Shown: positions 1 through 10,305 of the stretch, in pieces
Layout: the number at the start of each line of letters is the position of its first letter
Position numbering within the stretch: position 1 is the stretch's first letter
Assembly (NCBI GenBank): GCA_009602725.1
Contig: WELB01000158.1
Coordinates: forward strand, 201,534 to 239,572
Direction of reading: 5' to 3'
Length of the DNA stretch: 38,039 bases
Source of the DNA: Spirogloea muscicola
Lineage: Eukaryota > Streptophyta > Zygnematophyceae > Spirogloeales > Spirogloeaceae
Program-made: the position numbers and the translations under genes
The notes under the pieces: model-generated
The model's database searches: none
Seen by the model: the letters and a program-made list of their open reading frames with translations, nothing else
Told to the model about the DNA's origin: nothing

Positions 1-70
1 GGCGGCGCTGCTGGCGGCGCAGGCGGCGGCGGCGGCGGGCGGCGGCGGCGGCGGCGGGGGGGGGGCTGTT
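1..70. repeat. (GGC)n low-complexity tract
   Basis: The first 70 bases are almost pure GGC/GCG triplets with a terminal G run. The same kind of tract recurs inside coding exons near 4,530-4,560, 15,690-15,722, 26,690-26,715, 26,780-26,815 and 33,680-33,715. The tract may be the edge of a coding exon of a gene outside the window, but no frame can be defended. Confidence 0.8.
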
Positions 71-252
71 GTGGTCGGTTCGGAGACGGAAGCAAAGCGG
101 CTGCGAACGACGTTGAGACGTCGCCTTTGGAAGGCCAGCCGACGTCAGGCTGTGTGCCAATACCGATCGGGACTGTCGCCTCTGGGACCCCCAGCCGACG
201 TTAGAGGGGTACTTTGTGTAGTGAAGTATCCATTCGAAGAAGTGGCTTCGAA

Positions 253-470
253 GCGTGCTGGTCGTGCATTAGCCCAGGCTAATGGCTTACGTGGTGGTGG
301 TTTGGCGCCTCAATTTAGCTTGTCAGATATGCATGTAATATCCCCTCACTCGGGGATATTAGTGTCCCCTTAGCCAGCTCATTACCCAGTTAACAGGACA
401 TTTGTAAGGCTAGAATTGGCCTCCCTTTCAATTTCATGCGCACCGCGCACCTTCTTCACCAGAAGGGAGA
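253..470 (+). repeat. Retroelement 3' end, AQANG subfamily, copy 1
   Basis: This stretch is nearly collinear with 15,229-15,425: both encode the peptide RAGRALAQANG followed by a Gly-rich turn and a SLSDMHV segment. Both then continue through the same noncoding tail (Ser-Pro stop region, AGCCAGCTCATTACCCAGTT, AATTGGCCTCCCTTTC, ATTTCATGCGCACCGCGC). Similarity begins abruptly at 253 and upstream sequence is unrelated, as expected of 5'-truncated insertion. Copy 1 has extra bases around 328-345 that break the frame relative to copy 2. Confidence 0.75.
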
Positions 471-489
471 AGGCTTCTCTTTGGTTTCT

Positions 490-1188
490 CTCAAAGACAG
501 CACAGGGTGGGCCTGGCCTGCGGCATGCCTCTCTTCCTAGGCAGACGTCTTGCGTACCTTTAAGGCCCTTTCAAGGCCCTAGGTGATACTATATACGCCA
601 GGTTTCAAAGGTGGACTTGGGTGTCAGATTAGATCAAGCTCACTCTCACAAACGAAGGCAACTTGGTACTATGGCATTGTCAGCCGTGTCGAGAGCTGTA
701 TGGTTTCTATATGCGTGGTACTGCGAAGTGCTTCTCTTAGCTACACCATTATCACGAATGCAAGAGATTGATGCACAACTATAAGCCTACCAAAGAGTCC
801 AGCAAGAGGTTGCCTTCATCTCTGGTCAAGCAGATAGAGCCCTTCCATCTGCCAACGCTGTAAAGCATTATCCATCCTTTTCAGATGGTCAACCCTCTTG
901 GCTGAACATGAGAGAAACCCTCAAGGTTCTCCCTGAATTTGTGAGCAGAGGAGGTATTCGTACAAATAGTATGTGCAGTGAGGTATCTGCTTATGGTATG
1001 AACATGTGGTTGGCTGACTTTCAAGGTTGCTGACTTACTCGGCATCCCATCCTAAGATTTCCAAAGCATCAGCCTATGCCACATGTGAACAAATTTGCTA
1101 ATGGAAGCGGGACCAGAGACAACCTCTGGCGCAAGACTATCTTCAGAAGACCTGTAGGACAACTAAAGACCTCAAACACACAGACTAG
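490..1188. other. Intergenic, no gene seen
   Basis: Only short ORFs without recognisable domains or splice-bounded exons occur here. It lies downstream of the minus-strand glycosyltransferase stop codon at 1189-1191 and should hold its 3' UTR. Confidence 0.5.
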
Positions 1189-4100
1189 CTATTGGCTGCT
1201 CGGGCAACTACTCTGCTCCAGAACACAAACAGTGCTGCCATTTGCGAGGTATGATCGCACGATGCTGTTCCGGCAGTAGGGGTTGATTGACCTGGACTGG
1301 CAAATGGCGGGGTACTTGCTACGCAGCATCGTGCCCGCACCCTCCTCGTCCACCTTAGAGGCCGCTGTAAATTCGGCCGCAAGCGTCAGCATGCGCTCCA
1401 ATGTCTGGAGGTCTGGATTGGTCAGCTCGATCGGCCGGAACTGCGTGAAGTAGCGCTTGCACTCATTGAACATCATGCACTTGGGGACGGTCATGTGGCT
1501 GAAGCGTTCATCACCAGCCCGCGGTGTGCCAGCGTGGCATTGGTGCATCATGTAAGTCAGGCCCGAATTTACACTCATAAAGTGGAAAATGTCGTGCAGC
1601 GTGTGGTAAGGCTGAATCTCGAGCAGCACGCTGGCCGCGCGGCCGAAAGCCGCGGGGTTGAGCAGCCCTGCTCCATGCAGCGACACGATGATGTCTGCCT
1701 CCTGCGCCGCCCTGAACTGGTCCATGAACGCCATGCCCTGTCGATGCCGAGCAAGGCAGAGGTAGGTCAGTGCATGGGACAGATCTCAACATTCCAAGCC
1801 ATCGCTTGTGGCAAGATACTACAAGCAGACTCATCAGCATGGCGAAGCTCGGCCAGTAACGCACCTGAAACTCGACCATGCGGACGCGGAAGCCCAGTTT
1901 GTTGAGAAGAGCCAGCAGCGCCTCGTGGCTCTCCGGCGTGAACATGCGCCTCCCAGAGCTGATTGTTCTGTCCAGACGTGTGACATAAAGCACTGACGTG
2001 GCGTTCTTGGCAATCTGTGGCTGGGGGGTAAGGCTCCGTCGCAGCTCCCGCTTGAACTTCTTGGCCGCCTTTGGACCGCCAGGGTATGCATTGGCCTGCG
2101 CTGAAGGGTGCAGGAATATAAGCCAGGCAGCTCGCCTGCTCAGACATCTGGAGTTCACGCTCGCTCGCCACCAGGTCAATTGTATCGCTGCACAGTCCTC
2201 CTGAAGCCACAAACCGCTACTTGCGACTCGCTCCAATCACGCTGTCTCACCTTGAGCACCCCTGGCATGATGACGCGCTCAAAGCACAGAGGCCGCTCCT
2301 CCGTCGCTGCATTGAAGGCGTCCTCAAACTCCAGCGTGTTCCACGCCATGGGCCTGCATAAGCGGCAGTAGTTGGTAAATGGCAGCTGACCAACAAGCAG
2401 GACTCCCGTGATGCACTATTGTGAATCGACATTCTGCCCGCAGGCCACGCATGCTCCCTGCACTTCCTGGCAGGCTCCTGCGACGTGTATGATGGAAGGT
2501 GCTGGAAAAATGTCTATGCTCGATTCACACTCTGCATCCTTCGACTTGCTACCAGGTACATCCTGATACCCCCAGACTCCTCTTATTGCTGAGCCACGCC
2601 AACCTCCTGCTGCTTTTAAGGCATAGGGTTTAGGTTTAGGGTTTAGGGCTTGTCCCCAACAATGTCCCAAACATGCAGACTTTGTGAGAGGGAGCTTGAG
2701 CATGCGCACTTGTCACCGAGCACACGGTGGGGCTCCATTTCTGGGTGCCACTCGAATCGGGTGCCAAGCTGCTGGCGTAGCACGAGGATGGCGAGCTGCC
2801 GGATGACCGTCGCGTGGAATCCCTGGAATCCCAACTTGCGCAGCCTGAGGAGGATCAACAACAACTCAGCACAGATTCAGGGGGGACGGGTGGTCAGTAT
2901 TACTTGACAAGCGCAAATCAGCATGGCAGCTCATCTCAGTTGTGCTTGGTGTACAGTTTGTGCGGCTATTGTACTGTCGATCCTATCGACCATCTGGTCG
3001 ATGCAGCTGGCAGCGGTCCTCCACCACCTTCTCAAGAGGCCGGAGAGCTCTCACCTGTCCAGCGTGTCGCGCGAACGCGGAAGGGCCACGCGGTGGACGG
3101 GCAGTGCCAGCGCCGGCTCTGCAAAGGGAATGAACCGCATCCAGGCTTTGCATCATAGTCAATGATCTAAGGCTCTTGTCCACGTCAGTTCGTCAAGTGC
3201 ACCAGCCAACCTCTGGTCAGGCACGCGCTGCACCATGCTGGAGATGGGCGAGGCAGGTGGCGCTGACCGGTGGCGTTGTTGACCAGGAGCATCTGCACGA
3301 TCTTGCTGAGGAGGTGTGCAACGTTGGTATTACTCTTGTCCAGGTACTGCAGATAGGTCGTGCCGAGGCGCCACGCGATCGACTTTCGACTGTCGCGCGA
3401 GTCCACCAGGCGGGATGCATCAGAGGAGGCAAGCTCTCACTCCAGCGTACAGCTCAATCCTCAGCCCATGGTGCTCACCTGGCGAGCCAGGACGCTGGTC
3501 GCTGGCTGAATGGCATGTCAATCTCCTTCAGAAGCTGCAGAGGCAGTGACATGGTGCAGGTGGACCAGCATCAGGCCACGGTGGCCGCTCAGGACGACAG
3601 GGCCAACCAGGCGCCAATGCGCCGCAGGCCGTGAAAGCTGGCAGCATCCCCAGGCTTACTAGACGGCGGTGGCGGTCGAGCTCGGGCGAGCCACACGGGA
3701 TCACCTCCACCGGCCCGCCTGGCACTGCAGCAAGGCGAGGTTGGCAGGATCAAGCTGCCCGTCAATATAGCAAAGCCCGCGGAAGGGCGCGGCGCTCAGT
3801 GGCGAACACAATGTCCAGGCTTGTGGCTGTCGCTGGCACCAGCGGCGTCTCTGTCGTCGCACTGGTCGTCCATCGTCAGCGCATGCGTGCCATTGAAGCA
3901 CAAGGTGTCGACCACCGCCAGGATCTGTACGCAGCAGAACTGCGGGGACGGTAATGGCAAGTGAGTGCCGGCACAGTGCCGCAGGGACAAACCCCGCAGT
4001 GCATGAGCTGATCATGCATCTTGGAATATCATAAATGTCCACTCTTTCTGTCAGTCATGAGTCTGAGACATGAATGTGCGTCTACCTCGTTCCTGATGGA

Positions 4101-4529
4101 ATGCATGCTCCATGCTGAGGGCAGTGCGACAGTTGCTGGCGCGTCCAGTGCTACGGGAGCCTCGACAGGCGCAGCAGCCCAGTCCGTGAGCCCGAGACCG
4201 AGGATCGTGCGAAGCTCCGTGTGGGCCACCTGCCCGCGCGACAGCCAGCACCTGTGCAGTCATCAGGGAAGAGCCACTGCACTTGGTCGCTGGACTGCTC
4301 GAACGCGAAGCATCGGGCCAGTGATCGCATGCACGGCAGCTGCAGCGCCGGCTCACCTCGTCGCTCTTCTCCGACGTCGCGACGACGTCGGCGGCCACTG
4401 GCGCAGGCGCTGCCGCAATGGCTGCCGGAGCGGCGACGTCAGCTGCGCCCGGCCCGCACTCGTGCTCCAGGCGCGCAACCTTTGCCTCGAGGCTCCGCAG
4501 CTTCTCTGCCTCTATCGCCGCTGCCACTA

Positions 4530-4561
<32 letters not shown>

Positions 4562-4954
4562 GAGGCCTCAATATCGCCGCGTCACTGTCGTCCAGCCGAG
4601 GCCGACAGCACGCCATACCCCCGCAGACATGGCCAGGACCTGGCGATGGCCTGCGGTCTGACCGATCGCCGCAGTCTTGAACGTCAAGTGGCTCAAGACT
4701 GAAGCCGCCTTGCCGTCAATGGACGTCTCTGACATGGACTGACTGCGACTATGGATCAACCGGAGTGGCACTGCGGGGTGGCCGAGAGCGGCCGGGCTGA
4801 CCTGGGGCGATCTGCGACTGGCGACCGGCCAGCGCCACGGCGCTGCTGAGGAGCGCGAGCGCCGCGAGCGCCGCGGCGACCCCCAGCCTCGGCCAGGCCC
4901 GGACGCCAGCGGCCTGCTGCAGGGGGCTCGCGCNGTGCCTGCCGGCGGCCTCAT
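1189..4954 (-). CDS. GT61-like glycosyltransferase (multi-exon, putative type II membrane protein)
   Basis: Exon model, transcription order: 4954-4802 (tentative), about 4549-4357, 4229-4086, 3939-3840, 3724-3660, 3534-3479, 3389-3268, 3118-3055, 2844-2710, 2353-2251, 2095-1865, 1737-1189. From 4357 onward all junctions are GT-AG and phases agree. The C-terminal part carries KNATSVLYVTRLDRT, GFRVRMVEFQ and DIIVSLHGAGLLN; the last matches the HGAGLTN-type motif of family 61 glycosyltransferases (EOGT/xylosyltransferase-like). N-terminal pieces include an Ala/Leu-rich membrane-anchor candidate (4902-4820) and a short coiled-coil-like stem (EKLRSLEAKVARLEHE), as in Golgi type II enzymes. It probably transfers a sugar to glycoprotein or polysaccharide; the substrate is unknown. 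The ambiguous base at 4934 lies in the anchor exon: ATG at 4954 and the anchor frame agree only if that N hides an indel. An interstitial telomere-like repeat sits in the 2709-2354 intron. Downstream exons are firm, the first two are not. Confidence 0.75.
2625..2648 (+). repeat. Interstitial telomere-like repeat (TTTAGGG)n
   Basis: About three units of TTTAGGG, one missing a G, lie inside an intron of the GT61-like gene. TTTAGGG is the plant and many-green-algal telomere unit. The array is too short to be a chromosome end. Confidence 0.8.
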
Positions 4955-4994
4955 GCCGCCGGCGCGGCGGCGGCGTGCGTCGGCGGCGCGGCGG

Positions 4995-5211
4995 CGGCGA
5001 TGGCGAGGGTACAATATGTTAAATGCCGCTGATGTGCCCATTCTGCGCGCCCTCAAGCTGTGCCTCGCAGCGGAATAAAGCGGAAAGAGGAAAGCGGAAA
5101 GCTCTCCAAAAGGGAAGCGGAGGGCGATGGCTGTGTGGCCAACCCATGAAGAGAAGTGGCACTCCCAATGAAGGCATGAAGAGGACAAGACAGCGGATTG
5201 GTGGCTGTGTC
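4995..5211. repeat. Degenerate minus-strand retroelement tail upstream of the GT61-like gene
   Basis: Bases 5,120-5,170 resemble an inverted, decayed copy of the hairpin tail (GGCGATGGCTGTGTGGCCAA, then AAGAAGTGGC-like sequence). The 5' flank of the GT61-like gene, where its promoter should lie, is therefore partly repeat-derived. No promoter motif is identified. Confidence 0.4.
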
Positions 5212-5510
5212 TGTCGCCTGGCCCTGCGTGTCGGGGACGGTGCCGCCGCGCGAAGCGCCTTCCCAGGGACCAGTGGCTCTGGCCAGGGGACATACTTCCA
5301 GGAGCATAGCCTCTCCGACCTGCGCCTGCTTAGCAGGGGTTACTGAGTGGTTAGTAGCTGCTTTGTTTTTTCTTGTGTGCTTGTCATTTCTGCTGCTTCG
5401 CCTTAGGGCTTCGCCTGGCTTCCCCCCCCCTCTTCTTGTACTCTGTTCATTCTTTTTTGGGCTGGCTGTTCCAGCCCATATTCTCAATGGGCGAGCCCTT
5501 CTTCTAGTGG
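5212..5510 (+). repeat. 5'-truncated retroelement end, SRGY subfamily
   Basis: The frame ending at 5345 reads HSLSDLRLLSRGY-stop and is followed by the tail block TTAGTAGCTGCTTTG, a C/T-rich stretch, TGTTCATTCTTTTTTGGG and the hairpin GGGCTGG-CTGTT-CCAGCCC (5459-5477), then CTCAATGGGCGAGC. The same order is present in inverse orientation at 37,700-38,037. Coding similarity to other copies fades upstream of about 5,210. Confidence 0.7.
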
Positions 5511-5542
5511 CCGCTTCAGTTCGCCGTGTGTGTACTTCACCG

Positions 5543-5930
5543 CTTTTTCGGTCGGCCTGGCGGCGAGCCAGCTGACTTCAACGCAGCTGGCTCGTGGGCT
5601 CAGGTATACCGGATGAGATTGTCAGTGTCCCTCCAGCGGTTCATGGCCCATGCTCTACATCTGCGTGCTGGCCGTGCTCTCGCTGCGGCCTCTGGCTTTC
5701 GGCAGGGGGATAATTTCCCGGCAGCTAGTCTGTCGGATCTGCGGCTCCTCACTCGTGACTACTGAGTGATCCATCCTCCCCCTGTGCTGACATGACATCT
5801 TCCGGCCCCTCTGTAGCTGCTGAACACTTGTCGGCCCCTCCGAACCCTTGTCAATTCTTTTTGGGCTGGCGTATCACAGCCCTTGCCCCCATTTGGAGTG
5901 CCACTTCTTCTTCTTTTTTCGGTCGGCCCG
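5543..5930 (+). pseudogene. Retroelement C-terminal coding remnant with tail (LTRDY copy)
   Basis: This is one of the best-preserved coding ends. The frame ending at the stop codon 5763-5765 reads ELADFNAAGS-like sequence (EPADFNAAGS here), AQVYRMRLSVSLQR, HLRAGRALAAASGFRQG and SLSDLRLLTRDY-stop. The same order occurs at 14,900-15,080 and 35,760-35,962, so it derives from one protein. I infer the C-terminal end of a non-LTR (LINE-type) polyprotein because copies share the 3' end and differ in 5' extent; no reverse transcriptase core lies in the window to prove it. A hairpin-type tail follows at 5863. Confidence 0.6.
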
Positions 5931-5934
5931 GCGG

Positions 5935-6160
5935 CTGCCTCCGGGTTTCGTCAGGGCGACGTCTTCCCGCCCTCTAGCTATTCTGACCTGCACTTGCTGA
6001 CTAGAGGTTACTGAGAGCCTGCTTGTCGTCTTAGCACTTAGTCCCCTGCTTTCTGCGCCATTCGGCTTCTCTTGACCTTGTCCATTCCTTTTGGGCTGGC
6101 TTCTCCCAGCCACCAGTCAATTCGGCCGCGCTTCTCCCTGGGCAAGGAGCGGAAGTATGC
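5935..6160 (+). repeat. Retroelement end, DVFPPSSYSDL variant
   Basis: A short coding remnant reads ASGFRQGDVFPPSSYSDLHL then LTRGY-stop, ending near 6014, followed by a tail containing TTGACCTTGTCCATTCC, TTTTGGGCTGGC and CCAGTCAATTCGGCC. The tail variant with CACCAGTCAAT recurs at about 13,975-14,035. The matching coding variant (GDTFPPSSYPDL) is at 36,985-37,055. Confidence 0.65.
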
Positions 6161-6179
6161 TGAACACCCGGTTGGTGAT

Positions 6180-6610
6180 GAGTTTGCGGCCCTGGCGATG
6201 GATGTCCATGGTGCTTTCGGCAGTCGCTGGCTGGATCTCCTTCAGCGGCTCGCCCGTCAGGCCATTGATCGGCCGGCCGGGGCTGCCAGGGGCGATGCCG
6301 GGCTTCAAACGCCGCCGGTTCGGTCGCCCGAGTCTTCCGCATGCGCCTGGCGGTATCGTTTCAACGTTCCCTGGCCCACGCTGTCCACACGCGCGCAGGC
6401 CGTGCTATGGCCTGCACTCGAACTAGTGGTTGAGTTGCTTGAGCGCCCACTTGCAGAAGAAGTGGCTCTCCCAATGGGGGCTTGCAGAAGCCTTGGCGAG
6501 TAGTATCCTACAGGCTCAGGTTCGGCTGCTTAGCAGGGGGATTTTGGGCTGGTTTTACCAGCCCCTATCCTCAATGGGCGAGCACTTTCTTCTTTTTAGC
6601 AGGGGTTACT
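6180..6610 (+). pseudogene. Frameshifted retroelement C-terminal remnant
   Basis: The frame beginning near 6180 reads FAALAMDVHGAFG and SRWLDLLQRLARQA, matching AEDVHGALG...WLDLLARLARRA at 14,838 and FPFAIDIHGAFG at 35,668. It then loses the frame, so this copy is dead. It ends in RLLSRG directly fused to a hairpin (GGGCTGG-TTTTA-CCAGCCC, near 6545) and a second SRGY stop at 6600-6612, which suggests nested or recombined copies. Confidence 0.6.
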
Positions 6611-6659
6611 GAGTGTTTGGTAGCTGCCTAGTTCCTTCTGTGCTAGCTTTCTAGCTTTC

Positions 6660-7110
6660 TAGCGCTTCCCTTTTCTCTGGGCTGGCCTCTCCTAGCCATC
6701 GCCCCCTCATGGAAGCTCTTCGAACCTTTGTCCATTCTTTCGGGCTGGCTTTTCACAGCCCTTGCCCCCATTGGGAGTGCCAATTCTTCTCTTCACAGCC
6801 CTTGCCTCCATCGGGAGAGCCACTTTCTTGGGGAGAGCCACTTCCCTTTCAGACCTTGTACATAACTTTTTCGGGCTGGCTTTTACACCCTCGCCACCTT
6901 CGAAGAGAAAGTGGCTCTCCCGAAGGACAGTGGCTCCCCTCTACATCCCTTTGGGCTGGCCTCTCACAGCCATTGCCTTACATTGAAAGGGCTATTTCCT
7001 TTCCTGGCCCCTTCGACTTTTGTTCATTCTTGTGCTGGGGTTGCCAATAACAGCCATCGCCCTCTACTGAGAGAGTCGTGCTTCCAGGGACGCGATTGCA
7101 TGTGAGGCCA
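6660..7110 (+). repeat. Tandem tail-only copies of the hairpin element
   Basis: Four successive hairpin tails occur near 6679, 6742, 6873 and 6953, each with GGGCTGGC, a short pyrimidine loop, CAGCC and a CCC-CATTGG- or CTCTACT-like flank. Several are preceded by GACCTTGT or CCTTTGTCCATTC. None is attached to the conserved coding peptide, so these are tail-only copies rather than full 3' ends. Confidence 0.65.
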
Positions 7111-7114
7111 GCCC

Positions 7115-7320
7115 AAATATTAGCCAAGTGTCAGTGCATAAGTCGGGAAGCTCTTCCGGAAGAAGCAGGTTCTCCGAACTGGGGCAGGACTGCTACATGC
7201 CTTGCTATGAATGGAAAATAAATGGAGAATAAATGGAGAATAAATGGAAAATATATGCTTCCAGTAGAGGGCGATGGCTGTGATTGGCCAGCCCAGATAA
7301 AGAATGCACATAATTTAAAG
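7115..7320 (-). repeat. Tail-only copy, minus strand, with an ATAAATGGA direct repeat
   Basis: Read on the minus strand, bases 7,300-7,255 give GCATTCTTTATCTGGGCTGG, CCAATCACAGCCATCGCC and CTCTACTGGAAGC. On the plus strand this is flanked at 7,205-7,255 by four near-identical units of about 12 bases (GGAGAATAAAT type). Confidence 0.6.
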
Positions 7321-8600
7321 GGGCCAGAAAGTAGTCAAAGCACACAGCGACTCAAGTGGCCACTGGGTGCTCAATGGCCCCCTGCCGGAGGCTGCGGCTG
7401 AGAAGGCCGAGACTGCGAAGGTCATTGTGCTGCAGAAAGTGAGTAATTGCTCGGACTCCCTGAGCCAGTGATTCTATACCGACATAAGTCCGCAACTGCT
7501 TGAGCCAAGCTTAGGTCCTGGAAGGTCAACTTAGACTTACGTCCTCGCCAGATGAGGCACTTCTACTGTGTGAAGTCGAGCATGCCTCTTCGAAGCAGGC
7601 ACGCCTTTCCCTAGCCTTTTCCAGGCAAGCTGGATACTGTGCAGGTGCACTTTCAGCTTGAGGGGGCCCGATGGTATCCGTTGGCCATACAGTACAGCAG
7701 GCCAATCAGATCTGCAGGAGCATCAGGGACATTACTTCGTGCGTGGTTGTGCCAGATTGCGGCAAATTGGTGCAGCCTGTATGCTCACAATGTATGCTCA
7801 CAATGTACTCATAGGAGTCTGGTGAAGAGTCGGCCCAAAGGGCTGAACTGAATACCTTGCCCCTTCAATGGCAGCCTTGAACTGTGACAGAACGAGCAAG
7901 TGCAGTGCCACTAGAGTTATGAGTCTCTGACTAAAACACCCGGCTGCAACTCACACATTTGGGTTGCATTGTCTGCAGTGTCATCTCAAGCAAAGCAAGT
8001 GCCTTGATGTGCAACGGGCTTCGTGGGCGAACAGCAAACGGGGGCACGGTAATTAGGAAGGAGCTGATGTGAAGTACGGCCTCAATACTGGCAACATCAT
8101 GACGTGCCAGGCACGTGTGTAGAAACAGAAGTCTGTAGATCTATTATTATAAATTTGACATAGGGCAAATCGGCTCTCTGCTCTTTGCCGTGAACCTAAA
8201 GGCTGCAATCTGCAGCCTGGTGGAGGTTCACTGAGGAGGTTGTGTGATGTGAGAGCCTGGGCAAGCCCTTTCTCACCAGCGGGCACGTGGGGAATTACTC
8301 ACATTTACAACGTTGACTGTAAGGCGAACCTTTGAGTAAGAATATCAAATTGACTACTGTTCCGCTTCACCATGTATCCCCACCGTCACAGGCGGGCCTT
8401 TATAGGTAAGCATCTCCGTGCAAGGAGGAGAAGAGCCACGCTGAAATGCTAGGCGTGCCAGTCATGATCTGCTCTCGGCTCTTTGTCCGTGAACCCGAGA
8501 TTCTTATGCTAGACAAGCTCGCAACCACACATGGTGGGGTCCTTTGAGGCTTCCTTGCTCTTCTGAAGGAGGCGTTGCCCAGTATATCCCAGCCGCAGAA
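7320..8600. other. Intergenic, no gene seen
   Basis: No ORF here has a domain, a convincing splice frame or a match to the window's repeat peptide. A short motif (CTCTGCTCTTTGCCGTGAACC) at about 8,174 recurs imperfectly near 8,473, hinting at an old local duplication. Confidence 0.4.
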
Positions 8601-8689
8601 ATGGACTAGCTTTAATGGGAAGCCCTAGTGGCGTGGCCCTTCCAAACGACTTGATAGGAAAATAGCTCTTTGTATGTAAGGCAATGGCT

Positions 8690-8860
8690 GTGCCCTTCAC
8701 ACAAAAGGGCTCGCCCATTGAGGAGAGGGGCTGGACAAGCCAGCCCTAAAAAGAATGAACAAAGTACGAGAATGGGGCCAGGGGAATCGCTAAGGAAAGC
8801 AAGCACAAAACGAAGCATCACAAACACTGCCCTTTTGAAGCAACCCCTGCGTTTCTAAGC
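8690..8860 (-). repeat. Retroelement SRGY-type tail, minus strand
   Basis: Reverse-complement reading gives the SRGY-subfamily tail: GTGCTTGCTTTCCTTAGCG, CCTGGCCCCATTCTCGTAC, TTTGTTCATTC, then the hairpin GGGCTGGCTTGTCCAGCCC (8,737-8,757 region) and CTCAATGGGCGAGCCC. The coding part is essentially lost. Confidence 0.65.
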
Positions 8861-9079
8861 TTCTAGTCTATTTGACAGATCTTTGCCTCGTCGCAGCACA
8901 CAGGTGATTCGTTGCCAACCTACATACGGCACACCTCAAGCTCATGATGGCACATGATCATCTCCAGCCACTGGGTGGAGGCAGCCTTCTTCCTTGCGGC
9001 TGCTCAATCTCAACAGGGGATATTGAGCGGCCCAGTGGCCAACTAGTCGCTGTGCGCTTAAGCTAGTGCTTCAGTCTGC

Positions 9080-9160
9080 TGGCCCCATCACATTTGTTCG
9101 TTCTTCTTTCTGGGCTGGTCAATCACAGCCACGCCCTCTACTGGAAGTCTTTCTTTCTTG
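9080..9160 (+). repeat. Tail-only hairpin copy
   Basis: TTGTTCGTTCTTCTTTCTGG, GCTGGTCAATCACAGCCACG and CCCTCTACTGGAAG match the tail variant at 7,255-7,300 (inverted) and 36,020-36,065. Confidence 0.6.
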
Positions 9161-9740
9161 ATGAGCTGTGCACAGTTTCTACGCTCCGGGCGTGGGGGCT
9201 CGGCGATACAGCTACGAGAGTTACGGCGGAATCAGCGGCCATCGACAAGTCGCCCGCTCACTTCCAGCTGGCAATGCCGCCAGCACTTCTTCCGAGAATG
9301 GACTGCTGCATCCGACAACGCGGCCGCATACTACGACATGCCGACATTCGGAATGTTGCAATGGGGGGTGAGAATCACGCCGCCGCCGCCCGGGAAGTCT
9401 TTGTTGCCGCGACGTCGAATACCTCATTGTCAGCTGGGATTCCAGCCGCCACGTAAGCAAAGCAACTTTGTTACAGCCCCTTCGCGAGCTCGACGTGCCC
9501 AGGTCGACATTTGCACTAATTAGATCTCGGTACAGCGCACGCCTACCGCGCGGAGCTGCGCATTCGCCCACGCGCTGGGCGTGCGAGTCCGTGGATCCGT
9601 GTGCCAGCCTGCCGCGCCACGGCATTCCTGACCTGCCGGTGGCCTTGACCGCAGGCTGTTGACCGAGGAAGCCACCCCGTACCTCCCCCGCCGCACAGCG
9701 CACCGGCTGCCCCCCATTGGGAAACTAGCTTCTTCACCAC
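9160..9740. other. GC-rich segment, unassigned
   Basis: Both strands are open over several hundred bases, but the predicted peptides have no recognisable family and I see no exon supported by splice signals. It could be interior sequence of the retroelement or a gene fragment. Confidence 0.3.
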
Positions 9741-9754
9741 CTTGTCACCACCTT

Positions 9755-10135
9755 TTCGGGCTGGCTTTTCACACTTCCAGGAGCCCAGCATCTCTGATCT
9801 GCGGCTGCTTAGCAGGGGTTACTGAGTGTCTCGTAGCAGCTTTGTTTCTGTTACTTAGCGCTTCCCCTGGCCCCCTTCTCGTACTCTGTTCATTCTTTTT
9901 CGGGCTGGTTGTTCCAGCCCCTATTCTCAATGGGCGAGCACTTTCTTCTTTTCACAGCCCTCCGCCCCTTATCCATCACTCAGTACATGTTCCATTCCCC
10001 CTTTTTTCAATTCTTGCGCCCCGCGCGCCTTCTCTCTTTGGCAGAGTGGTCACTGAGCGGGTCCATTGGCAGTGGGTGATGAACGTCATCTGATGTGTTG
10101 CTTTTGTATCTAGCCATTCTGGCCTTCGATTGTTT
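9755..10135 (+). repeat. Two stacked retroelement ends (SRGY tail plus GAGCGGGTC tail)
   Basis: The first unit has EPSISDLRLLSRGY-stop at about 9,780-9,823, the CCTTCTCGTACTCTGTTCATTC block and the hairpin GGGCTGG-TTGTT-CCAGCCC (9,902-9,920). The second, 10,025-10,120, carries GTCACTGAGCGGGTC and TGCTTTTGTATCTAGCCATT. The latter tail recurs at 15,490-15,580 and, in part, 37,455-37,490, defining a second tail subfamily. Confidence 0.65.
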
Positions 10136-10147
10136 GAAATGCAAGAA

Positions 10148-10305
10148 ATGGCAGAGCTCACTTCGTTTCCTTCACCGGCTGGCCAGCCGGCCAGGACTGC
10201 TGGGGCCATCTACTTAAACTACCCCACTGCCAGTCCCAAGCGCATTCCGCTCCTGCGCCCCCCACCTCCCGTCCCACCCGGCTCAAGCACCTCCGCGCCC
10301 CAGGT
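10148..10305 (+). CDS. Possible Pro-rich exon, unrecognised
   Basis: From an ATG at 10148 a Pro/Ser-rich frame runs to a strong donor (CCCCAG followed by GTACGTG, about 10,305). It reads AELTSFPSPAGQPA... LRPPPPVPPGSS. It lies just downstream of a retroelement tail and about 400 bases before the sequon-rich gene. There is no domain and no acceptor that clearly continues it, so it may be a 5' exon or chance. Confidence 0.2.

Noticed and set aside
2625-2648. Chromosome end
   Set aside because: It has only about three TTTAGGG units, with coding exons on both sides.
7205-7255. Short regularly repeated units considered as a CRISPR-like array
   Set aside because: The units are about 12 bp direct repeats without spacers, in a eukaryotic context. 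This is simple slippage.
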